From NCBI GenBank assembly GCA_937871645.1, contig CALMPZ010000367.1:1-9298 (forward strand): a DNA stretch of 9,298 nt. Reading direction: 5' to 3'. The notes below the pieces were generated by a model. It was given only the letters and a program-made list of their open reading frames with translations, ran no database searches and was not told the DNA's origin. Shown here piece after piece: positions 6,238 to 9,298 of this stretch (the stretch's first letter is position 1; each line of letters starts with the position of its first letter). This DNA is from an uncultured Polymorphobacter sp. (GTDB lineage: Bacteria > Pseudomonadota > Alphaproteobacteria > Sphingomonadales > Sphingomonadaceae). Position numbers and translations under genes: made by a program.

Positions 6238-6376
6238 GTCGGAGCGCGGGCCAGTCGCCCGCCGCGCTGTTCGTCGGCGCCTGCATGCCGTTGGTCGAAA
6301 CCACCATTGACGCGCTTGCGCGCACGCCAGCGGCTGCCTACCGTCGCGCCACAAAAAGTTCACAAGGGGTTCCAAC

Positions 6377-8203
6377 ATGCTCGACCGTCGCCAACTTCTC
6401 AATACCGCCGCGCTCGGCTCGATGGCGGCAATGCTGCCCGCATGGGCGGCGCGCGCGCTCACCACCGGCAACGCCCAGCTCGCCGGCGTGCTGCAGTCGA
6501 TTGCCGACCAAATGCTGGTCGCTTCGCCCGAAACCGCCACCATCATCGGGCTCGATACAGGCAAGCTTGCCGCGCTCGCCGGCAAGGTCAGCGACCTGTC
6601 GCCCGCGGCCGCCGCCAAGAACCTCGCCGACCTCAAGGCGTTCAAGGCGCAGCTGAGCGCTGTCGACCGCAAGGGTTTCAGCGGCGCCGACACCGCGCAA
6701 TATGAAATGACGATGTTCGCGCTCGACCTCGGCATCCACGGCGGCGACAAGTTCGACTTCGGCTACACCGGCGCCAACGGCGGCACCCCCTATGTCGTCA
6801 GCCAGCAGAACGGCGCCTATCAGAACATGCCGGAGTTCCTGTCGAGCTATCAGCGCGTCGAGGCCAAGGGCGATATCGACAATTATCTGGCGCGCATGGA
6901 AGGCTTTGCCACGCAGCTCGATCAGGAAACCGCGCGCATCCAGGCCGATGCCGGCAAGGGCGTCATTTTGCCCGACTTCATGATGTCGAACGCGCTCGGC
7001 CAGATGGCGGGCTTCCGCGCCACGCCGGCCGCCAGCCAGCGCATGGTCACCGCACTCGCCGCGCACGCCGCAAAGATCAGCGGCGCCGCCGACCCGAGCG
7101 CGCAGGCGGTCAGCATCACCAACAGCAAGATCTATCCGGCACTCGACCGGCAGATTGCCGCGCTGAAAGCCATCCAGCCGAAGGCCAACAGCAACGCCGG
7201 CGTCTGGAAGCTCCCCGACGGCGAGGCCTATTACAACTGGCTGCTCAAGGGCAGCACGACGACCAGTATGTCGGCTGACGAAATCCACAAGACTGGGCTG
7301 CAGCAGACGGCCGAACTGCAGGCCGGGATGGACAAGGTGCTGCGCGCGCAGGGGCTGACGCAGGGTAGCGTCGGGGCGCGCATGTCGGCGCTGACCGCCG
7401 ATCCGAAGTTCCTGTTCCCCAACACCGATGCCGGCCGTGCGCAGGTCATCGCGTTCATTCAGGCGCGGATCAACGATGTCCGGCCGCTGATGCCCAAGCT
7501 GTCGAACCTCAAGCTCAACGCCGATGTCGTCGTCAAGCGCGTCCCCGAAGACATTCAGGACGGCGCCGGGCTGGGCTACATGAACTTCGCCTCCTTGGAC
7601 GGCAAGCGCCCGGCGATCTACTACGTCAACCTCAAGGACACGGCGTATTGGCCGAGCTTCACGCTGGCGTCGCTGACCGCGCATGAAGCGCTGCCCGGCC
7701 ACGCCTGGCAGGGCGCGTTCATCGCCGAAAACCAGGACAAGCTGCCGCTGATCAGCTCGCTTCTGGGCTTCAACGCCTTTGTCGAAGGCTGGGCACTCTA
7801 CGCCGAACAGCTGGTCGACGAAGCCGGCATGTACAAGACCGAACCGTTCTGGCAGCTCGGCTATTTGCAGGCGCTCAACTTCCGCGCGGTGCGGTTGGTG
7901 GTCGATACCGGCCTGCACGCCAAGCGCTGGACGCGCGACCAGGCGGTTGAATACATGGTCGCCAACACCGGCCGCAACAAAGCAGCCGTCACCAGCGAAA
8001 TCGACCGCTATTGCGCCTCGCCCGGCCAGGCCTGCGGCTACAAGATCGGCCATAACGAAATCGTCCGGCTGCGCGCCAAGGCGCAGACCGCGCTGGGGCC
8101 GAAGTTCACGCTGCAGGGCTTCAACGATGCCGTGGTCAGCACCGGCGGCGTGCCGCTCGACGTGCTGGCGAAGGTCATCGACCGCTATATCGCGGCGGTG
8201 TGA
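6377..8203 (+). CDS. DUF885 family protein, putative exported zinc metallopeptidase
   Basis: The 608-residue protein begins with a twin-arginine type signal (MLDRRQLLNTAALG, hydrophobic to about 24, likely cut after ARA at 27), so it is probably exported folded. The family hallmark HEALPGH (436-442, an HExxPGH variant of the zinc-peptidase HExxH motif) is present. FVEGWALYAEQL (468-479) lies about 30 residues later, with E470 a plausible third metal ligand. DUF885 proteins are of about this length and are generally viewed as gluzincin-like peptidases of poorly known substrate. The conserved C-terminal pattern GQACGYKIGHNEI (residues about 550-562) also fits the family. AAGGGG lies 7 bases before the ATG and supports this start. 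A TTGACG at 6307 has no good -10 partner. The gene stands alone on the plus strand, between a hairpin and a composite repeat. Confidence 0.92.
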   Translation: MLDRRQLLNTAALGSMAAMLPAWAARALTTGNAQLAGVLQSIADQMLVASPETATIIGLDTGKLAALAGKVSDLSPAAAAKNLADLKAFKAQLSAVDRKGFSGADTAQYEMTMFALDLGIHGGDKFDFGYTGANGGTPYVVSQQNGAYQNMPEFLSSYQRVEAKGDIDNYLARMEGFATQLDQETARIQADAGKGVILPDFMMSNALGQMAGFRATPAASQRMVTALAAHAAKISGAADPSAQAVSITNSKIYPALDRQIAALKAIQPKANSNAGVWKLPDGEAYYNWLLKGSTTTSMSADEIHKTGLQQTAELQAGMDKVLRAQGLTQGSVGARMSALTADPKFLFPNTDAGRAQVIAFIQARINDVRPLMPKLSNLKLNADVVVKRVPEDIQDGAGLGYMNFASLDGKRPAIYYVNLKDTAYWPSFTLASLTAHEALPGHAWQGAFIAENQDKLPLISSLLGFNAFVEGWALYAEQLVDEAGMYKTEPFWQLGYLQALNFRAVRLVVDTGLHAKRWTRDQAVEYMVANTGRNKAAVTSEIDRYCASPGQACGYKIGHNEIVRLRAKAQTALGPKFTLQGFNDAVVSTGGVPLDVLAKVIDRYIAAV

Positions 8204-8254
8204 GGTCAGTTGCGGCTTTTCGTTACATTATCGAAATGATAGGCCGCGACGAGA

Positions 8255-8442
8255 AAGAGCCTCCGGCGGGCAGGGGCTAGCCCCTTCACCCATTAAGTTC
8301 ATTTCGTCATCCCGGCGCAGGCCGGGACCCAGCTTTCTTTCCGGCCGTTCGTTTGAAGGCAACTGGGTCCCGGCGTTCGCCGGGATGACGCTGATTTTCT
8401 TCAAATGGGTGCAGGGGTCACCCCTGCCCGCCGGAGGCCCTT
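8255..8442 (+). repeat. Paired palindromic repeat element, long form with nested insert (188 bases)
   Basis: The left-type arm (8255-8291) starts AAGAGCC 51 bases after the DUF885 stop, carries the head GCCTCCGGCGGG and a palindrome AGGGGCTAGCCCCT, and ends CACCC followed by ATTAAG. The inverted right-type arm (8406-8442) follows CAAA, has palindrome AGGGGT-c-ACCCCT and ends GGAGGCCCTT. Arm ends and orientation match the 93-base element after ftsY. The interior here is 114 bases instead of about 20, because it contains the separate inverted repeat pair at 8305-8390. The orientation relative to the upstream gene is the same as at ftsY and ffh. Confidence 0.85.
8305..8390. repeat. Inner inverted repeat pair of REP/BIME type
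   Basis: Two 28-base arms (8305-8332 and 8363-8390) are inverted copies matching at 26 of 28 positions, separated by 30 bases. Each arm starts CGTCATCCCGGC from its outer end and holds its own 6-bp stem CCCGGC/GCCGGG with a 4-base loop. From memory this resembles the short GTCATCCCGGC palindromes scattered between genes of many Proteobacteria, some of which are linked to RAYT (REP-associated) transposases. No obvious target duplication flanks it and no transposase is present here. Confidence 0.85.
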
Positions 8443-8518
8443 CGACCTAAATCCTCTCACACCCGTAAAGACTGACCACATTCCCCTCTGCAGCGCACCC
8501 GCCCCGCCAGCAAATTCG

Positions 8519-8539
8519 CAGCCTTTTTTGCCAAGGCTG
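8519..8539 (+). other. Small hairpin and direct repeat upstream of acnA
   Basis: CAGCCTT (8519-8525) and AAGGCTG (8533-8539) form a perfect 7-bp stem with a 7-base loop 62 bases before the aconitase start. GCAAATTCG occurs at 8510-8518, directly before the hairpin, and again at 8573-8581, 20 bases before the start codon. These could be part of a regulatory leader, but no known regulator site is recognised. The stem is not followed by a T-run, so it is not an intrinsic terminator. No confident promoter was found in 8443-8601. Confidence 0.35.
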
Positions 8540-8590
8540 TTCCCCCGATGCTGCAGTTGCGTTAAGGCCATCGCAAATTCGATTCATGCG

Positions 8591-8595
8591 AGGAG
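8591..8595 (+). promoter_or_regulatory. Ribosome binding site fixing the GTG start of acnA
   Basis: AGGAG lies 6 bases upstream of the GTG at 8602. The ATG at 8586 is in another frame and has no such site, so the GTG is the best start. Confidence 0.8.
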
Positions 8596-8601
8596 ACGCC
8601 C

Positions 8602-9298
8602 GTGACCGCCATTGGACAGGACAGCCTGAAAACCCGTCGCCAGTTGAGCGTCGCCGGCAAGACTTACAGCTATTACAGCCTGGCGGCTGCGGCGGAGAAG
8701 TTGGGCGACATCAGCCGCCTGCCGTTCTCGATGAAGGTGCTGTTCGAAAACCTGCTGCGCTTTGAGGACGGCACCACGGTCAAGACCGACGACCTCAAGG
8801 CACTGGTGCAATGGGCGAAGGACAAGAAGTCCGAGCATGAAATCAACTACCGTCCGGCGCGCGTGCTGATGCAGGATTTCACCGGCGTGCCTTGCGTCGT
8901 CGATTTGGCCGCCATGCGCGATGCGATGACCAAGCTGGGCGGTGACCCGGCGAAGATCAACCCGCAGATCCCCGTCGATCTGGTCATCGACCACAGCGTC
9001 ATGGTCGACGAGTTCGGCACGCCGCAGGCGTTCACCGACAATATGGACCTTGAATACGCGCGCAACATCGAGCGCTATGAATTCCTGCGCTGGGGGACCA
9101 CCGCGCTGAAGGGTTTCCGCGTCGTGCCGCCGGGCACCGGCATCTGCCACCAGGTCAACCTCGAGTATCTGGCGCAGACGATCTGGACCTCCGAAGACGC
9201 CAGCGGCGCCACCGTCGCCTATCCCGACACCTTGGTCGGCACCGACAGCCACACGACAATGGTCAACGGCCTGGCCGTCCTCGGCTGGGGCGTCGGCG
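8602..9298 (+). CDS. acnA: Aconitate hydratase AcnA, N-terminal part (runs off window)
   Basis: Aconitase interconverts citrate and isocitrate in the TCA cycle with a [4Fe-4S] cluster. The first 232 codons are present. The N terminus ([19 protein letters not shown]) is typical of alphaproteobacterial AcnA. Conserved segments seen are [44 protein letters not shown] with the DHS active-site motif at 130-132, [17 protein letters not shown], and [14 protein letters not shown] with GTDSHTT at 213-219. The family is about 890-900 residues, so roughly three quarters lie to the right, including the cluster-binding cysteines. The start is a GTG, supported by AGGAG 6 bases upstream. There is no frameshift in the part seen. 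Confidence 0.97.
   Translation, partial: MTAIGQDSLKTRRQLSVAGKTYSYYSLAAAAEKLGDISRLPFSMKVLFENLLRFEDGTTVKTDDLKALVQWAKDKKSEHEINYRPARVLMQDFTGVPCVVDLAAMRDAMTKLGGDPAKINPQIPVDLVIDHSVMVDEFGTPQAFTDNMDLEYARNIERYEFLRWGTTALKGFRVVPPGTGICHQVNLEYLAQTIWTSEDASGATVAYPDTLVGTDSHTTMVNGLAVLGWGVG

Noticed and set aside
6307..6335. TTGACG-based promoter for the DUF885 gene
   Set aside because: No acceptable -10 hexamer at 16-18 bases.
6338..8053. 571-codon minus-strand open frame opposite the DUF885 gene
   Set aside because: It is a GC-bias shadow. The plus-strand frame has a signal peptide, HEALPGH motif and ribosome binding site; the reverse frame has none.
9..8442. CRISPR array
   Set aside because: The repeats are dispersed over the window, inverted in pairs and lack regular spacers; no cas genes are present.
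8586..8588. ATG upstream of acnA as start codon
   Set aside because: It is in a different frame from aconitase and precedes the AGGAG site rather than following it.
8584..9252. Minus-strand open frame opposite acnA
   Set aside because: The plus strand encodes clear aconitase segments including GTDSHTT, so the reverse frame is a shadow.

Overview
The window looks like a chromosomal segment of an alphaproteobacterium, most likely a sphingomonad (inference). The coding sequence is GC-rich, the core proteins read as alphaproteobacterial, a PEPxxWA-CTERM surface protein of the kind common in Sphingomonadales is present, and several palindromic intergenic repeats occur. No CRISPR array, tRNA, rRNA, transposase or phage gene was recognised.

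Left part (59-5170), all on the minus strand, in transcription order: dapF (lysine and peptidoglycan precursor synthesis), mtaB (tRNA methylthiolation), ftsY (signal recognition particle receptor), a small two-helix membrane protein with a SHOCT tail, then ffh (SRP54 GTPase). dapF/mtaB and mtaB/ftsY each overlap by four bases (ATGA), so these three are almost certainly co-transcribed and translationally coupled. A paired palindromic repeat starts directly after the ftsY stop codon and separates this group from the small membrane gene and ffh. Both SRP-pathway GTPases therefore sit within about 3 kb with one membrane-protein gene between them.

Middle (5171-6376): a 301-base divergent intergenic region whose right half is conspicuously AT-rich leads into a secreted PEPxxWA-CTERM protein gene with much lower GC than its neighbours. 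A strong 18-bp hairpin follows it. Right part (6377-9298): a Tat-exported DUF885-family putative metallopeptidase, a 398-base gap holding a composite nested repeat, and the first 232 codons of aconitase (acnA), which runs off the right edge.

The most interesting non-coding signal is a short repeat family: five arms of about 35 bases, at 9-44, 2113-2149, 2170-2205, 8255-8291 and 8406-8442. Each arm has an invariant head (GCCTCCGGCGGG) joined to a small palindrome whose sequence changes between copies while its base pairing is kept. Four of the five arms form two inverted pairs with distinguishable left and right arms. In one pair the interior holds a second, unrelated inverted repeat pair, which looks like one repeat family inserted into another. 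The pairs, and the lone arm at the left edge, all lie just 3' of genes in the same orientation relative to transcription. No complete new enzymatic or defence system is visible.
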